From positions 1 to 64,000 of the forward strand of contig JAHBXR010000009.1 in assembly GCA_019636335.1 (NCBI GenBank): a stretch of 64,000 nt of DNA, read 5' to 3'. This stretch comes from Pirellulales bacterium. Its GTDB lineage: Bacteria > Planctomycetota > Planctomycetia > Pirellulales > JAEUIK01. The translations under genes were made by a program, and so were the position numbers. The notes below the pieces were generated by a model. That model saw only the letters and a list, made by a program, of their open reading frames with translations. It had not been told where the DNA came from and ran no database searches. This document shows, one piece after another, positions 7,916-16,445 of this stretch. The stretch's first letter is position 1. Each line of letters opens with the position of its first letter.

Positions 7916-9709
7916 ATGAACCAACCTGCGCCGCCCACCGCCGCCGGCACGCCCGGCGGAACAACGCCCCCGCGCAAGCGCCCCATCCTGCGCATCGTTT
8001 TGGCACTGGTGTCAGCCGCCGTGCTCATGGTGCTGGCAGCGCCCTACTTGTTCAATCTGAGCCCCGTGCGGAGTGCCGTGTTGAGCGCGGCCACGTTCGG
8101 GCTGCACGGCGACATCTCGATCGGTCGCACGTCGTTGGGCTGGTTTTCGCCCGTGGCGATTTACGATCTCTCGATCACGCCCGACGACGGCGGCGAGCCT
8201 CTCGCGCAAGTGCCGGTCATCGAGGGAGACCGCCCACTCTGGAAGCTGATCGTCGATCGAAGCGAGCTGGGACAATTTCGCATCGAGCGGCCGAAACTCC
8301 GCATCGAAGCGACCGACCGCGGCAGCAACTTTACCGAGGTCTTCGGCGAGCCGCCGAAGAGCGAGCCTGCCGAGGAAGCGCTTCCCGCGACACCGCCCAA
8401 TCTCGGCGTGATCCTGGCCATTCACGATGCCACCGTCGTCGTGCGCGCGAAACGCGCCGAACGCGATCTGGAGATTCCTCGCATCAATGTCACGGCGGGG
8501 CTGGCTCGTTCGGCCGAGCCGGGGCGTGCGGCCGAATTCGTCATGTCGCGCGGCAAGCCGATCGATCGACTAGCGATCACCCCCGAGCTGTGCAACGACC
8601 TGCTCAAATTCATCGCGCCCGTGCTCGCGAACGCCACCCTGGCCAGCGGCGAGTTCTCGATCGAGGTCGAAGACGTGCGCATTCCGCTCGACGATCCCCA
8701 GGCCGGTCAGCTCGCCGGCCGGTTCTCGATCCATGCGGTGCGCGTGGGCCCGGGCCCCTTGGTCGAGGAATTGGCCAGCTCGCTCGGAGTACCCCCCGAG
8801 ATGAATCTGGCCAACGAGTCGGTGGTCGAGTTCGAGATGATCGACGGCCGCGTCTATCACCAGGGCCTCCAGTTCGGCTTCACCCGCTTGAACGTGCGTA
8901 CGCACGGTTCCGTCGGCATCGTCGATCAATCGCTCGACGTCGTGGCCGAGGTGCCGCTCGCCGGGCTGGCCAAGGAAGATGCCCCGCTTCGCGAGGCGCT
9001 CAGCCAACACACGCTGGTGATTCCGATCAAAGGCACGCTCGAAAAGCCCGAGGTCGACGCCTCGTCCCTCACGCAGAACAGCCTCGACATCGGTCTGGCC
9101 ACGTTGCAAGAGTTGCTCGGCAACGAGAACATCTCCCTCGATGCGCTCCTGGAACGTTTGCGCAATCGGGGCGCCGTGGACGGCGCTGCCGATGGAACGC
9201 GCATCTTTGGACCGGGTGGCATCCTCTCGCGTGGTCGCACGGCGCCACCTCCGCCACCAGCCGATCCGAATGCGCCAACCACGCCCGATCCCGCCGATGA
9301 CGCAGCGCCGGCCGATGAGGCCACGGCAACCGAGGAAAGCAGCGGCGGAATTCTGGGGGGGCTGCTACGTCGCCGTCGGGGCACACCGACCCCCGCCACT
9401 CCACCGCCGGCGTCCCCGCAAGATCCGTCGAACCTGTCGAGCCCGCCCCCGACAGGTACGGCGCCGCCATCAACATCGGCCATACCTGGCGGTCCGGCGG
9501 CCGCCACGCAACGGCCTGCCCGGCGGCTGTTGCGACGCGCCCTCGACGTGGCAGGCGAAGCCGCGCTGGACGCCGCGCAACAGGCGCTCGAGAATCCTCA
9601 ACTGGCTCCGACGCCTGCGAACGCTGCGCCCAGTGGCGGCGCGGCGGCGGACGAAACATCAGACGAACCGGCAGAGGAGTTGCCTCCTCCACCGGCTCCC
9701 TCTCCCTAA
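7916..9709 (+). CDS. AsmA-like membrane-anchored protein with Pro-rich tail
   Basis: A 597-residue protein with a single N-terminal transmembrane helix (about residues 24-46) after a proline-rich cytoplasmic start. The segment that follows (VRSAVLSAATFGLHGDISIG ...) has the look of AsmA/TamB-type periplasmic beta-repeat proteins involved in lipid transport or outer-membrane homeostasis. That relation is inferred from pattern, not from a defined motif. Residues from about 440 to the end are low-complexity, rich in Pro, Ala, Thr and Arg. It follows the C25 peptidase by 38 bases. Convergent with the HAMP protein downstream. Confidence 0.65.
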   Translation: MNQPAPPTAAGTPGGTTPPRKRPILRIVLALVSAAVLMVLAAPYLFNLSPVRSAVLSAATFGLHGDISIGRTSLGWFSPVAIYDLSITPDDGGEPLAQVPVIEGDRPLWKLIVDRSELGQFRIERPKLRIEATDRGSNFTEVFGEPPKSEPAEEALPATPPNLGVILAIHDATVVVRAKRAERDLEIPRINVTAGLARSAEPGRAAEFVMSRGKPIDRLAITPELCNDLLKFIAPVLANATLASGEFSIEVEDVRIPLDDPQAGQLAGRFSIHAVRVGPGPLVEELASSLGVPPEMNLANESVVEFEMIDGRVYHQGLQFGFTRLNVRTHGSVGIVDQSLDVVAEVPLAGLAKEDAPLREALSQHTLVIPIKGTLEKPEVDASSLTQNSLDIGLATLQELLGNENISLDALLERLRNRGAVDGAADGTRIFGPGGILSRGRTAPPPPPADPNAPTTPDPADDAAPADEATATEESSGGILGGLLRRRRGTPTPATPPPASPQDPSNLSSPPPTGTAPPSTSAIPGGPAAATQRPARRLLRRALDVAGEAALDAAQQALENPQLAPTPANAAPSGGAAADETSDEPAEELPPPPAPSP

Positions 9710-9877
9710 GCAACAACCTCTCGCGGCCATTCCCATGTGCCGTGCTGCTGATGCATGCGGGCAACGAAACGGTTGCCGAACATTTGCTTGCGCGCCGAGA
9801 GGGCACGAGCGAACGTATGCGAAGAAGCGGTGCGGAGGATCGCCACACCTTGCCCACGACGAAATGAATCACGGGGC

Positions 9878-10348
9878 CTATTTTTCGGCCCCGGCCACCG
9901 TGACGACTTCCTCGACGTCGCACTGCTGGGCTTCGAGCTGCTCGACCCGAGCCACGACCGCATTGAACTCTTCGGCCATCTCGTGCCAGAAGTCGTTGTC
10001 GCGGAAGTGGACCGGCAGCACTTTTTCGCCCCGCGACAGCCGTCGCATCTCGTTTCGCAACCGGAACAGGGGTCCCGCGAACCGATTCGTCTGCCGGGCC
10101 ATGTCGTACAGGAGGATCGGCAGCATGAACGCCGAGCCCAGGATCATGGGGGACATCTCGTCGAGGATGTCGGCGATGTGGTTGTTGAACGGATGGGCCA
10201 CTCCATGCACCAGGATCCGCCACGAGACCAGTGAAGCCACGATCGTGAGCATGGCGTAGCACCAGTAGAGCGCGACACGCCACAGCAACGCTCCCTGGAC
10301 CTTGCGATCGACGAACAACTGCGAGCGCTGGAAACTCTTTCTGCTCAT
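9878..10348 (-). CDS. HAMP-domain membrane protein without output domain
   Basis: A 156-residue protein with two transmembrane helices (about 24-46 and 67-86) and a short periplasmic loop, followed by a HAMP-like linker. The linker has AGPLFRLRNEMRRLSRGE as first helix, an acidic connector, and an EMAEEFNAVVARVEQLE second helix. HAMP modules normally pass signals to kinase, cyclase or chemotaxis domains, but nothing follows here except about 15 residues. It may act by pairing with another receptor or as a structural protein. The start at 10348 (MSRKSFQRS) is preferred over the upstream in-frame ATG at 10417, whose extension is low-complexity. Transcribed toward the AsmA-like gene. Confidence 0.72.
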   Translation of the reverse strand: MSRKSFQRSQLFVDRKVQGALLWRVALYWCYAMLTIVASLVSWRILVHGVAHPFNNHIADILDEMSPMILGSAFMLPILLYDMARQTNRFAGPLFRLRNEMRRLSRGEKVLPVHFRDNDFWHEMAEEFNAVVARVEQLEAQQCDVEEVVTVAGAEK

Positions 10349-10510
10349 CGTCTGAATCCCCCGCCAAGCCTTGCCCGGATGGCGATGCGCGCCTGGCGGC
10401 GCGCGTTCGCCGGTCATTTCAGCCGCATGTAAATGCTAGCTCGAAATGATTCCGGGGGCGGGCGTTTCGACCGCCGAGACAGGAGATTCTGCCCGTGCCG
10501 ATCGTGCGGC

Positions 10511-11773
10511 TCACACCGCGTAGGGCTGCTTCAGCCGATACGCCGGGTGCTTTTCGAGATAGGCCGCCACGCGGTCGGTGCGCGAGAAGGCCAGGGGGAG
10601 GAAATCAACCGCCTGCTGCAAGCGCTCGTTCGGCTCGGCACAACTGAAACGCAGGAAGCCCCCCCCCGCCTCGCCGAAGCACTCGCCCCCCAGGCAAGCC
10701 ACGCCCAACTGGTCGTCCGCTCCCTCGAGCAGGTACATTGCCAGTCCGTGCGAGGTGATGCCCAAGCGGTTCGCGATCGGCGCCACGCGCGGGAAGACAT
10801 AGAACGTGCCCCCCGGATCGAGGCACTTGATCCCCTCGATCGAGTTCAGGCCGCGCACCAGGATCTCGACCTTCTCGCGGAAGAGCTGCATCGTGCGATC
10901 GCGTTCTTCGTGGTCGTGCTCGAGCGCCGCCACGCCCGCCAGTTGCACCAGCGGCGGCACGCACGACAGCGACGAGTTGATGAGCTTCGCCAGCATGTCG
11001 GCCAGCGGAGCGGCCGTCACGGCGAACCCCAAACGCCAACCGCTCATGCTATACGACTTGCTGAACGTGTATGCCGCCACGCACTGTTCGAGCATGCCAG
11101 GCTGCGAGAGGATCGTGTGATGCCGGCCCCGCCAGACCATGCGATCGTACGGCTCGTCGCTCAACACGACCACGTCGCGTCCGCGCACCAGGTCGGCGAT
11201 GTCGCGCAGATCCTCTTCGGTGGCGATGCCGCCGGTCGGATTATGAGGACTATTGAGGAAGATCGCCTTGGGCCGCGCGTCTTCTTTTAAAAAGCGCTCG
11301 ACGGCCGCCGGCTCGGGACGGAAGTCGTTCTCTTGCCGCAGCGGCGCGAGCACGGCACGCGCGCCGCGCCGCGCGATGTTCGGCAGGTAGGTCGGAAAGT
11401 AGGGGCTGAAGACGAGCACGCCATCGCCCGGATCGAGGAACGCCTCGCAGAACAACAGCTCGAAGACCTTCGCGCCTGGTCCCACGACGACGTTGGCGGC
11501 CTGGGTCGCCAGCCCGTAGTGCGAGTTCACGTATTCCGCGGCCGCCGCGCGCAGCTCGGGCAGCCCCGCCGAGGGGCAATAGTGCGTCTGTCCCGACTCG
11601 ATCGCGGCGAGCCCCGCGCGCAGGGCCGAGGCGGTCGAAGGAAACGGGCTATCGCCGATTTCCAGCTCGATCACTTCCTTGCCTGCCGCCCGCAATTGCT
11701 TGGCGGCGGCCAGAACATTGAAGGCGGTTTCGACGGTAACGGTACGCGCGAATTCGCTGAAAGAAACAGACAT
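10511..11773 (-). CDS. Class I/II PLP-dependent aminotransferase
   Basis: A 420-residue fold-type I aminotransferase of the aspartate/aromatic group. Seen in order: YCPSAGLPELRAA (substrate-loop region), LNSPHNPTGG (the NPTG motif), VVLSDEPYDRM (Asp that pairs with the PLP pyridine N), TFSKSYSMSGWRLG with the Schiff-base lysine, and FLRFSCAEPNERL carrying the carboxylate-binding arginine. The amino-donor specificity cannot be read. The ATG at 11773 begins the family N-terminus (MSVSFSEFA); the open frame upstream is a shadow of the next gene. It lies 41 bases after the unknown gene that ends at 11815, same strand, so they probably form an operon. Confidence 0.92.
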   Translation of the reverse strand: MSVSFSEFARTVTVETAFNVLAAAKQLRAAGKEVIELEIGDSPFPSTASALRAGLAAIESGQTHYCPSAGLPELRAAAAEYVNSHYGLATQAANVVVGPGAKVFELLFCEAFLDPGDGVLVFSPYFPTYLPNIARRGARAVLAPLRQENDFRPEPAAVERFLKEDARPKAIFLNSPHNPTGGIATEEDLRDIADLVRGRDVVVLSDEPYDRMVWRGRHHTILSQPGMLEQCVAAYTFSKSYSMSGWRLGFAVTAAPLADMLAKLINSSLSCVPPLVQLAGVAALEHDHEERDRTMQLFREKVEILVRGLNSIEGIKCLDPGGTFYVFPRVAPIANRLGITSHGLAMYLLEGADDQLGVACLGGECFGEAGGGFLRFSCAEPNERLQQAVDFLPLAFSRTDRVAAYLEKHPAYRLKQPYAV

Positions 11774-11814
11774 GGTGTTCTCGACCTGCGTTGCTGGTGG
11801 CAAGAGCCAACAGG

Positions 11815-12558
11815 CTACCGCATGGCGATGGCGCGTGCCAGCGGCTGCAGCACGTGCTCGATGACGTGATTGTCCACCATCTCGCGGCAGACCTGCGTCA
11901 ACTGGTCGAGGGTCTTGTTGAAGGTCGAGTTCGTGCCGAGGCTGCCATACTGGCGAGCGGTCACGTAGACGCTCAACTGCTCCTCGGGAAACTCGCCCGT
12001 GCGAATCTGATAGGCGTTCGTCCGCGACTCGATGCTGATCCGGCACTGAATGCGGCACTCGTCGTCGAGCGCCAACGTCAGCGACGGCTCGTAGTTGACA
12101 ACGCAGACGCCGGGCATGTCGAGAATCCGCTCGAGCGCCGGGCTCACTCCCAGCGCCTCGGCCACCAGTTGGTTGTGGTTGCCGCGGAAGGTGAAATCGA
12201 AGCCGAACAGGATATCGAGCGCCTCGCAATCGAGCGGCGTAACCGACAGACAGTAGGGGGCCAGCTCGAGCACGTGGTGATGCTGTTCGAGGGCCGCTTC
12301 GACCGTCTCGGGATTCACTTGGCCCGAGCAGATGCGCCGGTTCTCGATCGTGGCCCAGCGATACTGTCCGCGATCCTTATCCTCTTCGAGAACGAAGTCT
12401 CCCTTGTCGCGGGCGTAGAAGTTCCGCATCGTGGGATACTTCTTCTGAATCTGCTCGAAGAAGTGCAGCACGGTCTCGCGATTCTGCGGCAACTCCATCT
12501 CGGTTCCGAGATTGAGGTTGATGTAGAAGTCGTCGCAGTGCGAGGCGTAACAATTCAT
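11815..12558 (-). CDS. Conserved hypothetical protein, about 247 residues
   Basis: A soluble protein I cannot assign. It is rich in polar and acidic residues with several Cys and His (NCYASHCDD near the start, EQHHHVLELAPYCL at about 99-112). It lacks a signal peptide or membrane helix. Balanced amino-acid composition and codon use like its neighbours argue that it is real. I prefer the ATG at 12558 (MNCYASHCDD) over in-frame starts at 12567 and 12594. Co-directional and 41 bases from the aminotransferase, which suggests a shared pathway. The upstream spacer separates it from the divergent ogt gene. Confidence 0.75.
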   Translation of the reverse strand: MNCYASHCDDFYINLNLGTEMELPQNRETVLHFFEQIQKKYPTMRNFYARDKGDFVLEEDKDRGQYRWATIENRRICSGQVNPETVEAALEQHHHVLELAPYCLSVTPLDCEALDILFGFDFTFRGNHNQLVAEALGVSPALERILDMPGVCVVNYEPSLTLALDDECRIQCRISIESRTNAYQIRTGEFPEEQLSVYVTARQYGSLGTNSTFNKTLDQLTQVCREMVDNHVIEHVLQPLARAIAMR

Positions 12559-12749
12559 CCGCGGCATTCCCGGGTCAAAGCAACGTGGGGGCACCGTAAC
12601 GCCAGCGCCCCTCTGCTTGCTCCATTCAGGGTGCAGTATAGAATGCCCCGGACGCGACTGTCAAAGCCGCGAAAACTGCGACAACCACGGCAATTTCTCC
12701 CCCACGTTCTCTTCCGCGGCCGCGCATTTTTTTCGTGCCGAGGACCGCC

Positions 12750-13280
12750 ATGCCACGCGACCCTGTCACGCTCGAAGTCAGTGTCTTCAAGACCGAACTT
12801 GGTTGGATCGCCATGGCCGGTCACGGGCGCACGCTCGCGCGGCTCACGTTTGGTCATGCCTCGCCGCAAGCCGCCCTCGCGGCGCTCGAGACAGCGGATG
12901 ACGTGCGGATCAAGTCGCGCGACTGGAACCCGGCGCTCGTCAAGCAACTCACGCGCTTCGCCGCCGGGCAGAAGGTCGATTTCGCGCGCGTGACGCTCGA
13001 TCTCGACGATGAGACCCCCTTCGTGCGCAAGGTGATCGAACGTTGCCGCGCGATCCCTTACGGCGAGCGCCTGACCTATGGCGAGTTGGCCGCCGCCATC
13101 GGGGCGCCGCGAGCGGCCCGCGCCGTGGGCAACGCCATGCGTTCGAATCGCACGCCCCTGGTGGTCCCCTGCCATCGCGTGGTGGCGGCGGGGGCCAGGC
13201 TCGGGGGGTACTCCGGGGCCGCCGGAGTCCGCACGAAACTACGTCTTCTCGAGGCGGAAAGCCGCACGGCGCCGGCGTAA
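12750..13280 (+). CDS. ogt: Methylated-DNA--protein-cysteine methyltransferase
   Basis: Removes methyl or alkyl groups from O6-alkylguanine in DNA by irreversible transfer to its own cysteine. The C-terminal domain has the diagnostic VVPCHRVV with acceptor Cys141, preceded by the RAVGNAMRSNRTP recognition helix and followed by GGYSGAAGVRTKLRLLE. The N-terminal domain (residues 1-80) is the usual RNase H-like cap with weak conservation. At 176 residues it has Ogt size. I start at the ATG at 12750 because GAGGACC lies just upstream; a GTG five codons earlier (12735) is possible. Divergent from the unknown gene at 11815-12558, so promoters must lie in 12559-12749. Confidence 0.95.
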   Translation: MPRDPVTLEVSVFKTELGWIAMAGHGRTLARLTFGHASPQAALAALETADDVRIKSRDWNPALVKQLTRFAAGQKVDFARVTLDLDDETPFVRKVIERCRAIPYGERLTYGELAAAIGAPRAARAVGNAMRSNRTPLVVPCHRVVAAGARLGGYSGAAGVRTKLRLLEAESRTAPA

Positions 13281-13340
13281 CCGGGCCTCACGTCTCGGCT
13301 TCGGACCGGGGCCGCCAGCTCCCCCTTTCGGCCTAGAATT

Positions 13341-13358
13341 GATCGGAGAATTCCGATC
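13341..13358 (+). terminator. Short hairpin after ogt
   Basis: A perfect 7-bp stem (GATCGGA / TCCGATC) with a 4-base loop lies 60 bases after the ogt stop and is followed by an A/T-rich run (TAATAATAA). It is a plausible weak intrinsic terminator, although the stem is short and the trailing bases are not a pure T-run. Confidence 0.35.
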
Positions 13359-13500
13359 TAATAATAAGAGCAGCGATGAGGGCGTTCGGGATTCGGACGC
13401 CCGGTTGTTCGACCCGCCAGCGGCGTTCGGAACGATGCCGCTCGATTGCCCACCTGTACTTCGCCCGGTCAAACGCTTGTCTACCACGTCAGAACGATCG

Positions 13501-13701
13501 ATGAGCGATCATGCGCCCACGGCGTCCCGCGCCGATTGGAAGATCGAAAGCCGCGCCGATGGCTCGGTAATCGTGCGCGTGCCTTCCTGCGATCGACATG
13601 GCGTCCCTTTGCCCGAGGCCGTCTTCGCCTTCCAGCCTGGCAATCCCCAGTATCAATACTGGCGCGATCAGGCGGACCGCCGCCATCCTGGCGTCGGTTA
13701 A
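13501..13701 (+). CDS. Small hypothetical protein, 66 residues
   Basis: A 66-residue frame starting ATG at 13501 (MSDHAPTASRADW) and rich in polar residues, with the core DGSVIVRVPSCDRHGVPLPE. It has no signal or membrane segment. The regular alternating pattern and a GC-rich third position like real genes here suggest coding. No clear Shine-Dalgarno sequence precedes it, and the frame stays open upstream, with an alternative ATG at 13435. Function unknown. Confidence 0.45.
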   Translation: MSDHAPTASRADWKIESRADGSVIVRVPSCDRHGVPLPEAVFAFQPGNPQYQYWRDQADRRHPGVG

Positions 13702-13908
13702 GCTCCTCAGGCGAGTGCGCTCGATCGCGTGCGATCTGCACGGCGCTTTTTTCTCTCTCGCTCGAATTCGCGGCGCGGGGGTACCGATCGTGCCGAGTTT
13801 ACCGCCGCGCGGTCGACGGGCACGCGCGTTGCTTTTTCGCCACGCGTGCGAGCCGCATAACGTACCCTAGTAGTGGTTTCCGCAAAGTCGCCCCAGCGAG
13901 GTGGGTCC

Positions 13909-14232
13909 ATGACCGACGAATCTCCCTCTCCCGAACAAGCGGCGCGCCCCGAGGCCGACCTGTTCGAGAACCTTGGCCGCAAGCTCGACGAGATGCCCGC
14001 CGTGCAAGCGGCCGAGCAGGCGCTGCGTCGCGCGACGATCGAATTGCATCGCGCGCAAGAGCGCTATGAGCAGGCGCGGGCCCAGGCCGCTGAAGAGTTC
14101 AGCAAACCGCGCGAGAAGACACCAGGCGAGATCGTCGAGACGACGCTCGAGTGCGTCCGCAAGTATCCGGGAGCGGGCGTTCTGATCGCCGCCTTCGTGG
14201 GCTTCTTTCTCGGCAGCTTGTTTCGTCGATAA
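13909..14232 (+). CDS. DUF883/ElaB-YqjD-like membrane-anchored protein
   Basis: A 107-residue protein with a charged, helix-forming N-terminal region (about 10-80, rich in Glu, Arg, Ala; likely coiled coil) and a C-terminal Gly-rich transmembrane helix ending FLGSLFRR. This is the layout of ElaB/YqjD (DUF883) proteins, inner-membrane proteins that in E. coli associate with ribosomes in stationary phase. The ATG at 13909 has GAGGTGGG upstream. It is the first of three closely packed genes (13909-15044) whose order resembles the yqjD-yqjE-yqjK cluster of enterobacteria. Confidence 0.72.
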   Translation: MTDESPSPEQAARPEADLFENLGRKLDEMPAVQAAEQALRRATIELHRAQERYEQARAQAAEEFSKPREKTPGEIVETTLECVRKYPGAGVLIAAFVGFFLGSLFRR

Positions 14233-14244
14233 GGAAGGGGCACG

Positions 14245-14589
14245 ATGCTGCTGGGTAGGGCGCACGAACCGTTGGCACTCGAGGCGCGGCGGCGCGAGCT
14301 TCGCGCCCGGATCGCGCGCCATCGACTGCGCATCGAGCGCGACGCGCAAGCGGTGCGTCGCGAAGCGGCCGAGCTGCGCTCGTGGCGCACCTACGTGCGG
14401 CGATATCCCGGCGCGTCGTTGCTGGGGGCCATGACGGCGGGTTTTTTCTTTTCGGCTGGAGTGCCGCGGCCTGCCCTGAGTGGTTGGTTCGTGCGCTTCG
14501 CCGCCGGGCGAATCGTGAATTACCTGAGCCACGGCGGAGCCGATGAACTTCGTGAATGGCTGAGCGGACTGTGGTCCGACCGATCATGA
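14245..14589 (+). CDS. Small membrane protein, YqjK-like position
   Basis: A 114-residue protein with a strongly basic helical N-terminus (residues 10-50, mostly Arg/Ala/Glu) and a hydrophobic segment at about 55-75 (YPGASLLGAMTAGFFFSAG) similar to the anchor of the gene before it. It starts 12 bases after that gene and its stop overlaps the next start (ATGA at 14586-14589). I do not recognise a family. Its position and layout suggest the role that YqjK plays in the enterobacterial cluster, by context only. Confidence 0.65.
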   Translation: MLLGRAHEPLALEARRRELRARIARHRLRIERDAQAVRREAAELRSWRTYVRRYPGASLLGAMTAGFFFSAGVPRPALSGWFVRFAAGRIVNYLSHGGADELREWLSGLWSDRS

Positions 14590-15044
14590 GCCAACCGAGC
14601 GACAGCCTGTTCTCTGGAGTGGCGGCCCAAGCCGACCGCCTGCGCCACGATTTCAGCGAGATGCTCGCCGCGCGTCTCGAGCTCGCCCGGCTCGAAGCCA
14701 CCGCTGCGGCTCGACAAACGGCGCGCTGCGCCGTGGCCCTCGCCGTGGCGACACTGTTGCTGGTCAGTATCCTGCCGATCGCCGTGGCGACGCTGGCCCT
14801 GGCCGGCGCCAACTATTTCGCACAATCTCCCATCGCCTGGCTGGCCGGTAGCGTGCCGATACTGGGGGCCCTGGCGGCCTTCATCGCCTGGCTGTCCTTG
14901 CGGCACTACCGCCGACATTTCACCGGAATGCGCGATACGCTGGCCGAGCTGCGTGAAGATCTTGTATGGTTGCAGGAATGGAGCGGTCAGGCGGATCGAG
15001 CGGATGCGGCAGCGCCGGACGCAGACGCTGGCCCCTCCGCATAG
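14586..15044 (+). CDS. YqjE-like phage-holin superfamily membrane protein
   Basis: A 152-residue protein with an amphipathic N-terminal region and two transmembrane helices (about 47-75 and 83-105). The pattern DFSEMLAARLELARLEA before the first helix is typical of the putative holin 3_6 / YqjE family (Actinobacterial holin-X-like). Despite the family name these are chromosomal inner-membrane proteins with no demonstrated lytic role. ATG at 14586 overlaps the upstream stop by four bases, so translation is coupled. An acidic Ala/Asp-rich tail closes the protein. NDH-2 starts 24 bases downstream and may be in the same transcript. Confidence 0.78.
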   Translation: MSQPSDSLFSGVAAQADRLRHDFSEMLAARLELARLEATAAARQTARCAVALAVATLLLVSILPIAVATLALAGANYFAQSPIAWLAGSVPILGALAAFIAWLSLRHYRRHFTGMRDTLAELREDLVWLQEWSGQADRADAAAPDADAGPSA

Positions 15045-15068
15045 CCGAAAGCGCCGAGGAATCTGCCC

Positions 15069-16439
15069 GTGACGCACCCGCCCCCTCACGGCCCGCGCGT
15101 GATCATTGTCGGGGGGGGCTTCGGTGGCATCTCGGCCGCCAAAGCTCTCGCGCGCGCTCCGGTCGACGTGCTCTTGGTCGACCGGCGCAATCATCATCTC
15201 TTTCAGCCGCTACTGTACCAGGTGGCGACCGCGGCCCTCTCGCCGGCGAACATCGCCTCGCCGATCCGCCACGTGCTGAACAAGGTGCGCAACTGTCGCG
15301 TCGTGTTGGCCGAAGTTATCGGAGTCGACCTTGCCCGCCAGCGGTTGCTCGTCGAAGGAGCCGCCGCCGAGTACGACTGGCTGATCCTGGCTGCCGGCGC
15401 CACGCATTCCTATTTCGGTCGCGACGAATGGGAAGCCGTGGCTCCTGGTCTGAAGACTCTCGAAGATGCCACCGAGATCCGGCGGCGCATCCTGCTCGCC
15501 TTTGAAACGGCCGAATACGAGGGGAACGCGGCCGTACGCGAGGCGCTGCTCACCTTCGTCGTCATCGGCGGAGGACCCACGGGGGTCGAACTGGCCGGCG
15601 CGATCAAGGAGATCGCTACCCGCACGATCGCCGAAGACTTCCGCAACATCGATACGAAAACGACGCGTGTGATCCTGCTCGAGGGGGGCGACCGCCTGCT
15701 GCCGCAGTTTCCTCCCGATCTGAGCAAGCGTGCCCGGCGCGACCTCGAGTCGCTCGGCGTCGAGGTGCGCTTGAAGAGCCTGGCGACCGACGTCACGCGC
15801 GAGGGAGTGCGCACGGCCAGCGAGTTCATCGCCGCGCGCACGATCTTCTGGGGCGCGGGCGTGGCGGCCAGTCCGATGGGGCGCACGCTCGGCGTGCCGT
15901 TGGATCGCGCGGGGCGCGTTCTCGTCGAGCCCGACCTGACCGTGCCCGGTTATCCGAACGTCTTCGTCATCGGCGACATGGCGGCGGCGAAATCGGCCGA
16001 CAACGACAAGCCGGTGCCGGGCGTGGCCCAGGGGGCCTTGCAGATGGGGCGCTATGCCGCCGAGATCATCGCCGCCGAGGTGGCCCATCCCGGCGGCAAG
16101 TCGCCCCGCAAGCCGTTCGTTTATTCCGATCACGGCTCGATGGCCACGATCGGCCGCGCCAAGGCGGTCGTGCAGATGGGGCGCTGGCACATCGGCGGAC
16201 TGTTCGCCTGGCTGATGTGGGGAGCGATCCACATCGCCTTCTTGATCGGCTTTCGCAATCGGCTGGCGGTGCTGGCGAGCTGGTTGTGGAACTGGATCAT
16301 CTTCGCGCGCGACGCGCGGCTCATCACCGGCGACGCGCGGATCTATCTCGACGAGCCACGCCCCGGCGAACTCCTGCTGGCCGAAGAGGCGCAGGCCGAC
16401 GCGCAAAACGAAGCCAGCCCCCCCTCGTCGTCGCCGTAG
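15069..16439 (+). CDS. ndh: Type II NADH:quinone oxidoreductase (NDH-2)
   Basis: A 456-residue flavoprotein that oxidises NADH and reduces quinone without pumping protons. It shows an N-terminal FAD-binding GGGFGG (15-20), a second dinucleotide fold for NADH (VIGGGPTGVELAG, about 164-176), and the conserved FAD contact VIGDMA (about 300). The C-terminal part has hydrophobic stretches (about 372-405, including LFAWLMWGAIHIAF) that anchor it to the cytoplasmic membrane, as in bacterial NDH-2. It sits 24 bases downstream of the YqjE-like gene. Sulfide:quinone reductases share the fold, but the length and C-terminal anchor favour NDH-2. Confidence 0.92.
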   Translation: MTHPPPHGPRVIIVGGGFGGISAAKALARAPVDVLLVDRRNHHLFQPLLYQVATAALSPANIASPIRHVLNKVRNCRVVLAEVIGVDLARQRLLVEGAAAEYDWLILAAGATHSYFGRDEWEAVAPGLKTLEDATEIRRRILLAFETAEYEGNAAVREALLTFVVIGGGPTGVELAGAIKEIATRTIAEDFRNIDTKTTRVILLEGGDRLLPQFPPDLSKRARRDLESLGVEVRLKSLATDVTREGVRTASEFIAARTIFWGAGVAASPMGRTLGVPLDRAGRVLVEPDLTVPGYPNVFVIGDMAAAKSADNDKPVPGVAQGALQMGRYAAEIIAAEVAHPGGKSPRKPFVYSDHGSMATIGRAKAVVQMGRWHIGGLFAWLMWGAIHIAFLIGFRNRLAVLASWLWNWIIFARDARLITGDARIYLDEPRPGELLLAEEAQADAQNEASPPSSSP

Positions 16440-16445
16440 CGCGCC

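Noticed and set aside
14586-15044. Prophage holin
   Set aside because: Holin-superfamily similarity only; the neighbours are chromosomal and no phage genes are present.
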